Position numbers and translations under genes: made by a program
Assembly: GCA_964638895.1 (NCBI GenBank)
Contig: CAZWYY010000010.1
Span: forward strand, 7,919-71,918
DNA length: 64,000 nucleotides
Direction: 5' to 3'
From: JAFGGG01 sp964638895
Lineage (GTDB): Bacteria > Spirochaetota > Spirochaetia > SZUA-6 > RPPD01
Shown here: positions 35,285 to 44,249 of the stretch, one piece after another
Numbering within the stretch: position 1 is the stretch's first letter
How the letters are laid out: each line of letters begins with the position of its first letter
The notes under the pieces: model-generated
The model's database searches: none
What the model was told of the DNA's origin: nothing
Seen by the model: only the letters and a program-made list of their open reading frames with translations

Positions 35285-36474
35285 GAAAGCATATTGATTT
35301 TATTCCGTTCTCAAGGCCCAGCATAGGCAAACGTGAGGAACGCGCCGCCGTCGACGTACTGCGCAGCGGATGGCTTACCACGGGCAAGATCAGCGCAGAG
35401 TTTGAACGTGAGTTTGCCGCGTATGTGGGCGCAAAATACGCCCTGGCCGTAAACTCCGGTACCGCCGGACTGCACCTGGCTTTGGAAGCCCTGGGAATCA
35501 AGCCAAGGCAATACGTTCTCACCACACCGTATACGTTCACTGCAAGCGCTGAGGTCATAGAATATATGGGCGCACGGCCATTGTTTGTCGACATCAATGA
35601 GGACTCCTATAATATGGACCCGAACCTGGCCGGCGCGGCACTTGGGCGTTATAAACAAGAAATCGGCTGTGTGCTTCCGGTTCATATCGGGGGTCTGCCC
35701 TGTGACATATCCGCATTGTGCCGCCTGGCCGGGGCCCGATCCGTTCCGCTTGTCGAGGATAGCGCCCACGCGTTTCCTGTTGCGCTTGACGGGAAATACC
35801 TGGGCACCTTCGGCTCAGCGGGAGTATTTTCATTCTATGCCAACAAAACCATGACCACCGGCGAGGGAGGAATGATCATAACCGATGATCATGATCTGGC
35901 CGAACACATAAGGATACTCAGGCTGCACGGTATAGACCGTGACGTATGGAACCGTTATACGGACCGGGCGGACACCCGCTCGTGGCATTACCAAATCGTG
36001 ACCAAGGGGTTTAAATATAACCTCCCGGACCTGCTTGCCGCAATCGGCAGGGTCCAGCTTACCAGGGCCCGCGATTTTCTGACCGCACGCAGGGAAATTG
36101 CCACGTATTACCTGCGGGAGCTGGCGGACTGCGATTTTATCGGCCTGCCCCAAAGCAGCGAATCGCACGCCTGGCATCTTTTTATAATAAAAATCCGCCC
36201 TAAAAAGCTTACCATAACCAGGGACAAGTTCATCGAAAAGCTGCGGGAATTGGGCATCGGTGTTTCGGTTCATTTTATTCCCCTGCATATCATGCCCTAT
36301 TTTAAGGCCAAATACGGGTTCAAACCCCAGGATTTCCCCATTGCCCTGAACAACTACCTGCAGAGTATCAGCCTGCCTATTTATCCGGGTTTAAGCAGGA
36401 GCCAGGCAAAAAGAGTAATTGAAAGCATAAAAAAAATAGGGTACTCTCATTATAAAACCCATGGCACTTCTTGA
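35281..36474 (+). CDS. DegT/DnrJ/EryC1-family sugar aminotransferase
   Basis: 397 residues. PLP-dependent fold-type I aminotransferase with the catalytic Lys at about 189 (FYANKTMTTGEGG), a PLP-binding Asp in VEDSAHA (160) and the usual RLHGID region. It would add an amino group to a keto NDP-sugar, such as the product of the dehydratase of which the upstream 37-codon frame is a remnant. Translationally coupled upstream. The next gene overlaps its 3' end by 14 bases. Confidence 0.9.
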   Translation: MRKHIDFIPFSRPSIGKREERAAVDVLRSGWLTTGKISAEFEREFAAYVGAKYALAVNSGTAGLHLALEALGIKPRQYVLTTPYTFTASAEVIEYMGARPLFVDINEDSYNMDPNLAGAALGRYKQEIGCVLPVHIGGLPCDISALCRLAGARSVPLVEDSAHAFPVALDGKYLGTFGSAGVFSFYANKTMTTGEGGMIITDDHDLAEHIRILRLHGIDRDVWNRYTDRADTRSWHYQIVTKGFKYNLPDLLAAIGRVQLTRARDFLTARREIATYYLRELADCDFIGLPQSSESHAWHLFIIKIRPKKLTITRDKFIEKLRELGIGVSVHFIPLHIMPYFKAKYGFKPQDFPIALNNYLQSISLPIYPGLSRSQAKRVIESIKKIGYSHYKTHGTS

Positions 36475-38524
36475 AGAAATGATAAAATCATTAAAGGGCC
36501 TCTCGGTGTTTGCCTCCGATATCAGCATGAAAAACTGCTACCATGGGCTGATTATTTCCTCACCCATTCATAAGGGCAGCTTTGTCATCACTAGACCTCC
36601 GGATCTTCCCCACGGATACGTATTCTTAAGTGCCGGGGATATTCCCGGTAAAAACAAACTTTCGCTTTACCTTGAAAGTATGCCCTTCTTGGCGGAAAAA
36701 AAAATCCAGTACAAGGGACAGCCACTCTGCCTGTTGGGGGGACCCGACAAAAATGAGTTAAAAACCCTGGCCGCTCAAATTCAGATCCAATACCAGGAAG
36801 AGACCCCGTGTCTTTCCGTGGAGAATTATACACAGGAGGATATCATCCGCAAGGAATCCCTGCATAAGGGGGATGTGGAAAAAGTATTTTCAGGCTGCGC
36901 CAAAATCATAGAAGGCGAGTTTCGAACCGATTTTGAAGAATACCATTTTATAGAACCGCAGACCGCGATCGCGTTCTGGGATAAAAAGAAGTTGTCCGTA
37001 TACTGTGCAACCAAGAACCTTTTTTACACACGCAACAGTGTGGCCGATTTTTTACATATACCCAAACAACAGACCAATATCCTGGTCCCCGATTTTGTAC
37101 AGGATCAGGGTGAAAAGCAGGTGTTGCCCACATTGCTGGCGTCATTTGCCGCGCTGCTTTCAATGGTGTGCAATAAACCGGTAAGGATCTCTTACGACAA
37201 TACTGTAAAGCGCTACCCGTGTATTATCAGGCATAAAACGGCCCTTGACGCTAACAGGATGCCCGTGGGCATGAAAAGCGAGATTCTGCTTGATGCAGGG
37301 GCCTTTAATATCTTCTATCCGAATGTGTTCAAACGCGCCCTTTTTTCTCTCTGCGGTGCCTACGACCCCGAACATCTTGAGATTAACGCTTTTTACATCC
37401 GCACCAACAAGGTTCCCTTTACCCGCTTTCTTAATACCGGAGCCCTGGAAAGTTTTTTTGCAATCGAATTACACACATCCGACATAGCCAGAATTTGTGA
37501 GTCCGATCCGTTCACCCTGAGAAAGAACATTCTCCGTAAAACACCGGCAAAAAATACCAAGGCTTCTTTCTCAACGGAGAGTATTACGGAAATCCTGGCC
37601 GATGTGTCAGCCAGGGCCGATTTTCTGCGAAAATACAGCTCATACGAAGCCCTGTTAAAACATACACCCCAACCGGATCAGCTCCCCCTTCCGCGGAGGG
37701 GGATCGGCCTTTCGCTCTGTTTCTTCGGTTTTGATTTCCTTGACGAGGTCACACAATCTTCCAAATACTCTATAAAGCTTTCCTTGCATAAAAACAACAA
37801 CCTCACGATTTACACCTCCGCCCTGGAAACGGATCAAAGCCTGAAACAGTTGTTTGCCTCTATTGCCTCACGTATTATGGGGATCAACACGGCCAAGATT
37901 TCGTTTGAATCACAAAATACACAGAATATCCCGGATTCCGGTCCACTTACCGAAACGAGGGTTATCACCCATATCGGGAAGCTTCTGGAACAGGGGTGTT
38001 TGGCGCTGCTCGCCAAAAAGAAAACAAAAACATTCCCGGTCACCGTAATAAAATCAAACACCATCTCTCCCCTGACGGATAAAGCAAAACTCATATACGA
38101 TCATTCATATCGCGATTCACTTACCTGGTGCGCATTTATTATCGAAGTGGAAATAGATCCCATAACTCTTGAAATAAACTGTAAAAATATCTGGGTCAGT
38201 ATAGAGGCCGGGACCATACTCGAGCCTGAAAAGGTTCGGGTCCACCTGGAAAAAGAAATCTTGATCGGACTACGCTCCGTAGGTTTCAGGCAGGCCTTTA
38301 AAGATCATAAATACATACCTTCCCAACATCTGCCGCCCATTGCCATTAATTTTCTGGAAAAACCTTTCAAACACGGGCCGCTGGGCGCCAAGGGCATCGG
38401 AGAGCTGCCCAGTATCTGCGTGGCCCCGGCCTATGTGGCGGCGGTTTCGCAGGCTTTAGGAATCAGCATCACAAAGATGCCCCTGATTCCCGAACATATA
38501 GAAGGGTACCTGGAAAATAAATGA
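36461..38524 (+). CDS. Molybdo-hydroxylase large-subunit homologue with degenerate cofactor motifs
   Basis: 687 residues, somewhat shorter than typical xanthine dehydrogenase/CO dehydrogenase large subunits, alignable throughout by eye (EEYHFIEPQTAIA, SVADFLHIP). The MoCo-contacting motifs are mostly changed: TQ is TK (184), GGxFGGKE is FVQDQGEKQ (212), RGFGxPQ is TRFLNTGALES (321), GQG is DQS (458). The final active-site Glu remains (GIGELPS, Glu about 648). It may bind an altered cofactor, or have lost hydroxylase activity. No MoCo-insertion chaperone (XdhC-type) is nearby. Ends with ATGA overlap to the 2Fe-2S subunit. Confidence 0.8.
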   Translation: MALLEEMIKSLKGLSVFASDISMKNCYHGLIISSPIHKGSFVITRPPDLPHGYVFLSAGDIPGKNKLSLYLESMPFLAEKKIQYKGQPLCLLGGPDKNELKTLAAQIQIQYQEETPCLSVENYTQEDIIRKESLHKGDVEKVFSGCAKIIEGEFRTDFEEYHFIEPQTAIAFWDKKKLSVYCATKNLFYTRNSVADFLHIPKQQTNILVPDFVQDQGEKQVLPTLLASFAALLSMVCNKPVRISYDNTVKRYPCIIRHKTALDANRMPVGMKSEILLDAGAFNIFYPNVFKRALFSLCGAYDPEHLEINAFYIRTNKVPFTRFLNTGALESFFAIELHTSDIARICESDPFTLRKNILRKTPAKNTKASFSTESITEILADVSARADFLRKYSSYEALLKHTPQPDQLPLPRRGIGLSLCFFGFDFLDEVTQSSKYSIKLSLHKNNNLTIYTSALETDQSLKQLFASIASRIMGINTAKISFESQNTQNIPDSGPLTETRVITHIGKLLEQGCLALLAKKKTKTFPVTVIKSNTISPLTDKAKLIYDHSYRDSLTWCAFIIEVEIDPITLEINCKNIWVSIEAGTILEPEKVRVHLEKEILIGLRSVGFRQAFKDHKYIPSQHLPPIAINFLEKPFKHGPLGAKGIGELPSICVAPAYVAAVSQALGISITKMPLIPEHIEGYLENK

Positions 38525-39015
38525 AGATTTCATTCATGCTTAACGGCAAAGAAACTGTCTTAGACACACCGCCCCTTACCACCCTGCTGCGTATTCTGAG
38601 GGATAACCTCGGCCTTAAAGGCACAAAATGCGGGTGCCAGGAAGGTGAATGTAATTCATGCCTGGTTTTTCTCAATGAAATGCCGGTGAACTCGTGTCTG
38701 GTCCCGGCCTTCCGTGTAAACGGCGGCAGTGTTGTCACGATCGAAGGATTCAGTCAAACCAGGGAATACCAGAGTATTGAAAAAGCCTTTGTAAAACTGA
38801 ATATCATGGGCTGCGGTTTTTGCACTCCAAGCCTTATTTTAGCCACGGAATCCCTATTGTCCGGTAAGCCCCACGCCACAAGAGATGAGATTATTGAAAA
38901 CCTCTCCTCATATTTTTGTTTATGCACCGGGTATCACCAGGTTGTAGACGCCATCCAAAATGCATCCGAATTACGGAGGAAAAGAAAGAATGAAAAAAAA
39001 TCTTCCTCCGGTTAA
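38521..39015 (+). CDS. 2Fe-2S subunit of molybdo-hydroxylase-like complex
   Basis: 164 residues. Plant-type ferredoxin cluster Cys at 37 (or 39), 39, 44, 47 and 59 (TKCGCQEGECNSC); second cluster Cys at 98, 101, 133 and 135 (GCGFCTPS; YFCLCTGY). Both clusters look intact. The Gln before the Cys in the canonical QCGFC, which contacts the molybdopterin in the family, is Gly here, in line with the changes in the large subunit. The C-terminus overlaps the next gene. Confidence 0.88.
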   Translation: MKISFMLNGKETVLDTPPLTTLLRILRDNLGLKGTKCGCQEGECNSCLVFLNEMPVNSCLVPAFRVNGGSVVTIEGFSQTREYQSIEKAFVKLNIMGCGFCTPSLILATESLLSGKPHATRDEIIENLSSYFCLCTGYHQVVDAIQNASELRRKRKNEKKSSSG

Positions 39016-39844
39016 AATACTAAATCCGCTTTCTTTAAAAGAATTGTACATACTTCATACGGAATATCCGGATGCCCTGTTGTTCGCGGGGGGAACCCAG
39101 ATAATGAGAACCTTCACCCAACCGCATCATTGCATTATTTCACTGACCGGCATCAGGGAACTTACCAGAATACGGCGAAAGGAAAACTATCTTGAAATCG
39201 GAGGATGCGTCACACTTTCAAGAATCTTGAGTCTCGGTCCGAATGTAGTTCCGGGCGCCCTGTATCAGGCGATCTCAGGGGTCGCCAGCCCATCGATTCG
39301 CAACATGGCCACAATAGGAGGGAATATCTGCATCGCCTCATATGTTTCGGATTTGATTGTACCGCTTGTGCTTTACGATGCCAGAATTGAGGTCAAAACC
39401 GACACCGGGGTTCAATGGCTTTCACTGCTGCGCTTTATTCAGACCCACGAAAAAACAGGTCTTAACCGGGATGAGACCGTGCTTCTAATCCGCATCCCGC
39501 TGGAAGATTGGCATGAAGAGACCTATATTAAACTTGATACCATCGACCTGCCCCACCCTTCAACACTCAAATGCGCGGCGGCGGTAAGGATAAACAAAAA
39601 CAGCATTAATGACCTGCGCCTTGTTTTCGGCGGCATTAACCCGATCGTGCTGCGCAGCAGGGAGCTTGAGGGCCTGCTTATCGGCGATAAACTCCCCCTG
39701 CCCAAAAAAGGCATCGATTTTTTTTGCACGGAGCTTATCAAGCTCCTGGAATCAAAGGCCCCCGGTTTCCTGCCCCACCCATATCATTTCGGAACCGCGG
39801 TGCGTTTTGCCCGGCATTTTCTTTCCTCTCTGAACATCACTTGA
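38990..39844 (+). CDS. FAD-binding subunit of molybdo-hydroxylase-like complex
   Basis: About 284 residues. The two FAD-binding loops are present: LLFAGGTQIM and IRNMATIGGNICIASYVSD, followed by the CO dehydrogenase flavoprotein C-terminal region. I chose the ATG at 38990, which has GGAGG 10 bases before it; a reading ten codons longer starts further inside the preceding gene. The overlap with the 2Fe-2S gene is then 26 bases. Last gene of the operon. Electron-transfer parts look competent, unlike the large subunit. Confidence 0.88.
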   Translation: MKKNLPPVKILNPLSLKELYILHTEYPDALLFAGGTQIMRTFTQPHHCIISLTGIRELTRIRRKENYLEIGGCVTLSRILSLGPNVVPGALYQAISGVASPSIRNMATIGGNICIASYVSDLIVPLVLYDARIEVKTDTGVQWLSLLRFIQTHEKTGLNRDETVLLIRIPLEDWHEETYIKLDTIDLPHPSTLKCAAAVRINKNSINDLRLVFGGINPIVLRSRELEGLLIGDKLPLPKKGIDFFCTELIKLLESKAPGFLPHPYHFGTAVRFARHFLSSLNIT

Positions 39845-39884
39845 AATTCCCCGAAGCCGACTACGTCCCCTTCCCTTTTCCTTA

Positions 39885-39913
39885 TTTACAGAGCTCCGCT
39901 ATCACGGTATAGT
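39885..39913 (+). promoter_or_regulatory. Sigma-70 promoter for dnaE
   Basis: TTTACA, 17-base spacer, TATAGT. With transcription expected to begin about 7 bases on, the first ATG (39918) would lie before the start; the ATG at 39927 would have a leader of only about 7 bases. Confidence 0.65.
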
Positions 39914-39926
39914 ATAGATGTTGGCC

Positions 39927-42900
39927 ATGGCTGAATTCATTCACCTTCACACACACTCCGATTATTCCCTGTTGGACGGCATAGCCTCCATACCCGACCT
40001 GGTTGCCAGGGCGAAAAGCATGGACATGAGCCACCTGGCGCTTACCGACCACGGTAACATGTTCGGCGCCTTGCGGTTTTATAAGGCCTGTTTGAAACAA
40101 GATATCAAACCTATTATCGGTTCGGAGTTTTACGTGACCCCGGGCTCGCGGTTTCAGAAGGCTATCAGTGAGGGCGCCGTCAAATACCATCATCTGGTGC
40201 TTCTGGCCAGGGACCAGGTCGGGTACCGCAATCTGCTGGAGCTTTCCTCCAGAAGTTATACCGAGGGCTTTTATTACAAGCCACGCATAGACAAAGAGCT
40301 GCTGCGGCAATACTCACAGGGACTTGTCTGTCTTACGGCCTGCCTGGCCGGCGAGATCCCCGCCCTGATTTTAAACGACAGGCATGATGAGGCCAAAAAA
40401 CAAGCGCTTTATTACAGGGAGCTGTTCGGTAAGGATAACTTCTACCTTGAACTCCAGTACCACGGCATACCCGAACAGAAAAAGGTGAACAGGGCGCTGG
40501 TCGAGATCTCGAAAAACACGGGCATTCCCCTTGCGGCTACCAATGACATCCACTACACGGACAAGGAAGACGCCCTGGCGCACGATGTGGCCATCTGTAT
40601 CGGCACCAATAAAAAACTGAACGAGGGCTCCCGGCTGAAGTTCGAACACCCGGAGTTCTATTTCAAAAGCCCCCAGGAGATGCAAACCATTTTCTCCGGC
40701 CTGTCCGAGGCCTTAAGCAACACGGTGCGCATCGCCGGCATGTGCAACCTGGAGATCCCCCTGCCCGGACCGCAGCTTCCGCGATACGAGGTTGAAGAGG
40801 GATACTCCCTGGAAAGCTACCTGGAAGATATTGTGATGAAACGCCTGGTTGAGCGCTATCAGTCCGTGACCACGGAGATGATGGAGCGGATCAAATACGA
40901 GCTTAAGGTAATCAATTCAATGGGGTACACGGGCTATTTCCTCATCGTCTGGGACTTCATCTCCTTCGCCAAACAACAGGGAATTCCCGTGGGCCCCGGG
41001 CGTGGGTCCGGCGCCGGTTCGCTGGTGGCCTACTGCCTGGGCATTACCGATATCGATCCCCTTAAATACGGCCTGCTCTTCGAACGTTTTTTGAATCCGG
41101 AGCGGATTTCCATGCCGGATTTCGATATCGACTTCTGCTACGAGCGCAGGTCAGAGGTGATCGAGTATGTCACCCAAAAATACGGCGCGGACAGGGTGGC
41201 CCAAATCATCACCTTCGGCACGCTCAAGGCCAGGGCCGTGATCAGGGACGTGGCCAGGGTGCTGGACATCCCGTACGCCGAGGCGGACGGCATCGCCAAG
41301 CTCATCCCCATGGCCCCCAAGATGACCCTGGAAAAGGCCATGCATCTGGAAAAAAAGTTAAAGGCCCTGGAAAACAAGGGCACTCTCTACCAACAGCTTA
41401 TTTCGGTGAGTAAAAAACTCGAGGGACTTTGTCGGCACGCCTCCACGCACGCGGCCGGCATCGTGATCGGCCAGGCCCCGCTTACGCATTACGTACCGCT
41501 TTACAAGGACCCCAAAACCGGTTCGATCGCCACCCAGTACACCATGGATTACCTTGAGGAGTCGGGCCTGGTGAAGATGGATTTTTTGGGACTGAAGACA
41601 CTGACCCTCATCAACAATACGGTAAGGCTCATCAAAAACCGCGGCATTGAGTTCGATATCAACACCATTCCCCTGGATGATCCCACTACTTTTAAAATGC
41701 TCTCTCTGGGCAAGAGTACCTGCATTTTCCAGTTTGAGAGTTCGGGCATGCAAAACATTTTAAAAAGGGCCAAACCCGAACGCCTCGAGGATCTGATCGC
41801 CTTGAACGCCCTGTACCGCCCGGGCCCCATGGAAAACATCGACCAGTTCATCAATGGAAAACTGAACTGGACCTCTATTCAATACCCCCTGCCTGAGCTG
41901 GAGCCGTTTCTAAATGAGACCTATGGAGTGATTGTCTACCAGGAACAGGTGATGCAGATCGCGCAAAAAGTGGCGGGATTTTCGCTGGGCCAAGCCGATA
42001 TCCTCCGGCGCGCCATGGGCAAGAAAAAGGTCGACGTCATGGCCGAGCAGAAGGTGAGGTTTGTGGACGGCTCCGTGCGTAACGGGTATACCAAGGAAAC
42101 GGCGGAAAAATTGTTCGACCTCCTAATTCCCTTCGCCGGTTACGGCTTCAACAAATCGCACGCCGCCGCCTACTCTTTGATCGCCTACCAGACCGCGTAT
42201 CTGAAGGCCAATTTCCCCAGGGAGTTTATGGCCGCCAACCTCACCAACGAGGTGCACAACACGGATAAGCTGGCACAGTATATAAAGGAAACCAGGGAGA
42301 TGGGTATTGAAATCCTGGCCCCGGATTTAAACCTTTCGGAAAAAGAGTTTACCGTGGTGGGGGGCAGCATTGTGTACGGACTAATCGGTGTCAAAAACAT
42401 CGGTGACGCGGCGGTGGACGAAATAGTCAACGAGCGGCTACGGAACGGGAAGTACAGCAGCATCCTGAATTTCCTGGAGCGCGTGAACGGCAAGGTGGTA
42501 AACCGCAAGGCGGTCGAGGCCCTGATCCTGGCCGGCATCCTGGACTGCTTCGGCGAAACCAGGGCCTGCCTGTTTCATAACCTGGAGCGGATCATGGAAA
42601 CTGCAAGCAGGCGCCGCGCTCATAGGGAAAGCGGCCAGGGCCTGTTGTTCGACGACATGGAGTCGGAATCGTTCGAGGCCGGATTTCTGGAAAAGGTCGA
42701 CGAATGGCCCAAGATGAAGCTCTTGATGGACGAACGGGACAACCTGGGATTTTTCTTCTCCGGCCATCCCCTGGATGATTATGAGGTGCTGATCAAAAAA
42801 TACACCACGCTCAACCTGGCGGATCTGGAAAACGCAGCCGCGGGGCGCGGTTACTCGCTTATTGCAATGATCAAAACCATCAAGGAGATCTTCTCCAAAA

Positions 42901-43346
42901 CAGGCAAGAGAATGGCGTTCGTTGAGGTGGAGGATAAAAACGGCTCCATGGAACTGGTTGTTTTTTCGGATGTCTTTGCCCGATACCGTGAACTGCTGGA
43001 GGAAAACCAGGTTCGCGCGTTTTTCGGTAAGATCGATACCAGCCGGGGCGAGCCGTCCTTCATCGTGGATGAAATACTCCCGCCCTCCAAGATAAAGCAC
43101 AAGAAGGCCGGCTCGGTTCACATCCGTATCGCGCGTGATTTCCTGAATGAGGACAACTCGTACCAACTCAGGGATTATTTGTTCGACCAGAAGGGCGGCT
43201 GTCTGCTGTACTTTCACCTGGCCGGTAACGGCCATAAAAGGGAAAAGGTAATTAAGGCCGCCCCCCAGCTTACCGTCTCGGCGGAGCCCGAGGTTCTGTC
43301 CAAATTAAAACTATATCCCCAGGTTATCGATGTTTGGAGTGAATGA
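39927..43346 (+). CDS. dnaE: DNA polymerase III alpha subunit
   Basis: About 1139 residues, standard DnaE1 size without intein. An N-terminal PHP domain (FIHLHTHSDYSLLDG), the catalytic palm with GRGSGAGSLVAYCLG and MPDFDIDF, finger, beta-binding and C-terminal OB region are visible. It replicates the chromosome. I favour the ATG at 39927 over one three codons earlier because of the promoter position. No Shine-Dalgarno is seen, consistent with a nearly leaderless mRNA. The PHP phosphoesterase gene follows with a 4-base overlap. Confidence 0.98.
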   Translation: MAEFIHLHTHSDYSLLDGIASIPDLVARAKSMDMSHLALTDHGNMFGALRFYKACLKQDIKPIIGSEFYVTPGSRFQKAISEGAVKYHHLVLLARDQVGYRNLLELSSRSYTEGFYYKPRIDKELLRQYSQGLVCLTACLAGEIPALILNDRHDEAKKQALYYRELFGKDNFYLELQYHGIPEQKKVNRALVEISKNTGIPLAATNDIHYTDKEDALAHDVAICIGTNKKLNEGSRLKFEHPEFYFKSPQEMQTIFSGLSEALSNTVRIAGMCNLEIPLPGPQLPRYEVEEGYSLESYLEDIVMKRLVERYQSVTTEMMERIKYELKVINSMGYTGYFLIVWDFISFAKQQGIPVGPGRGSGAGSLVAYCLGITDIDPLKYGLLFERFLNPERISMPDFDIDFCYERRSEVIEYVTQKYGADRVAQIITFGTLKARAVIRDVARVLDIPYAEADGIAKLIPMAPKMTLEKAMHLEKKLKALENKGTLYQQLISVSKKLEGLCRHASTHAAGIVIGQAPLTHYVPLYKDPKTGSIATQYTMDYLEESGLVKMDFLGLKTLTLINNTVRLIKNRGIEFDINTIPLDDPTTFKMLSLGKSTCIFQFESSGMQNILKRAKPERLEDLIALNALYRPGPMENIDQFINGKLNWTSIQYPLPELEPFLNETYGVIVYQEQVMQIAQKVAGFSLGQADILRRAMGKKKVDVMAEQKVRFVDGSVRNGYTKETAEKLFDLLIPFAGYGFNKSHAAAYSLIAYQTAYLKANFPREFMAANLTNEVHNTDKLAQYIKETREMGIEILAPDLNLSEKEFTVVGGSIVYGLIGVKNIGDAAVDEIVNERLRNGKYSSILNFLERVNGKVVNRKAVEALILAGILDCFGETRACLFHNLERIMETASRRRAHRESGQGLLFDDMESESFEAGFLEKVDEWPKMKLLMDERDNLGFFFSGHPLDDYEVLIKKYTTLNLADLENAAAGRGYSLIAMIKTIKEIFSKTGKRMAFVEVEDKNGSMELVVFSDVFARYRELLEENQVRAFFGKIDTSRGEPSFIVDEILPPSKIKHKKAGSVHIRIARDFLNEDNSYQLRDYLFDQKGGCLLYFHLAGNGHKREKVIKAAPQLTVSAEPEVLSKLKLYPQVIDVWSE

Positions 43347-44017
43347 TTATGATTGATCTGCACACGCATACCTTTTTAAGCGACGGGGTGCTGACCCCCG
43401 CGGAGCTGGTACGTAGGGCCGAAGAGGCCGGATACCTTGCCATCGGCATCGCCGATCACGCCGACGCCTCCAACCTGGAGCAGGTTGTCTCCGCAATAGT
43501 GCGCTTTTGTCATGAAACCGGAAGGCTGTACCGGCATATCAAGGTGATACCCGCCGTGGAGATCACCCATGTACCGCCGGCACAAATCCCCTCCATGGTG
43601 GCCGGGGCACGCGCTTTGGGCGCCCGGCTGGTGATCTGTCACGGCCAGACCATCTGTGAGCCGGTCTACCCGGGCACCAACCACGCGGCCATCACGGCTA
43701 AGGTTGATATCCTGGCCCATCCGGGGCTGCTTACGCCTGAGGAGGCGGCCCTGGCCGCCAAGAACAACGTATACCTTGAGCTTACCTCACGGTATTCCCA
43801 CGGGCTGGCCAACGGCAGGGTGGCAAAGCTGGCTTTGGAACACGGGGCCCGGCTGGTACTCAACTCGGATTTTCACGCACCCGGGGACCTGCACTCCCCC
43901 GGGTTGCGTAAAAAGATCGTTCTGGGGGCAGGGCTCACAGAAGAGGATCTTAAACAGATAGAACTTAACATGCGCCAGATTGTTGATACGCTTTTTATGC
44001 CGGGTATCGCGGTGTAG
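43343..44017 (+). CDS. PHP-domain phosphoesterase (histidinol-phosphatase-like)
   Basis: 224 residues. Metal-binding pattern DLHTHTFLSDG, ADHAD, KVDILAHPG and a distal SDFHAPGD, as in PHP-family phosphatases of the HisK/YcdX group. Substrate unknown. It overlaps dnaE (ATGA) and is followed by a terminator. Alternative start two codons downstream. Confidence 0.88.
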   Translation: MIMIDLHTHTFLSDGVLTPAELVRRAEEAGYLAIGIADHADASNLEQVVSAIVRFCHETGRLYRHIKVIPAVEITHVPPAQIPSMVAGARALGARLVICHGQTICEPVYPGTNHAAITAKVDILAHPGLLTPEEAALAAKNNVYLELTSRYSHGLANGRVAKLALEHGARLVLNSDFHAPGDLHSPGLRKKIVLGAGLTEEDLKQIELNMRQIVDTLFMPGIAV

Positions 44018-44160
44018 GTTGCGGCGGCCGCCTCCCGGGCATTGCCGTTCAAGCAGGCGCAGACGGATTTACGGCGGCGGGCTGCAAGAAGTGGGCCCGA
44101 GGCGGCGTTATACAACAGTACGCGGCGACGGGCGGCCATAGGCGTAGGTCTGTGGCCCTG

Positions 44161-44191
44161 GCGGCGTGGATACGCCGCTACACGATTTTTT
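44161..44191 (+). terminator. Rho-independent terminator after dnaE-PHP
   Basis: GCGGCGT, loop GGAT, ACGCCGC (perfect 7-base stem, up to 9 with a G-U pair), then 7 bases later six T's. It lies 143 bases after the PHP gene. Confidence 0.75.
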
Positions 44192-44209
44192 AAAAAATAT
44201 AAAAGCAAA

Positions 44210-44226
44210 ACGCGTTAACCACGCGT
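44210..44226 (+). repeat. Two ACGCGT palindromes 11 bases apart before recG
   Basis: ACGCGT-taacc-ACGCGT, centre spacing 11 bases, just ahead of a TATAGT (44228-44233) and the recG start. Resembles a small operator; binding protein unknown. Confidence 0.4.
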
Positions 44227-44249
44227 ATATAGTAAGTAACCATAACCGA

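Noticed and set aside
44018..44160. GC-rich stretch after the PHP gene as a possible structured RNA
   Set aside because: Apart from the terminator hairpin I see no extended conserved-looking fold; composition alone is not evidence.
44166..44249. Longer N-terminus of RecG starting at a GTG
   Set aside because: The GTG lies in a terminator hairpin, there is no ribosome binding site, and RecG homologues begin near the chosen ATG.
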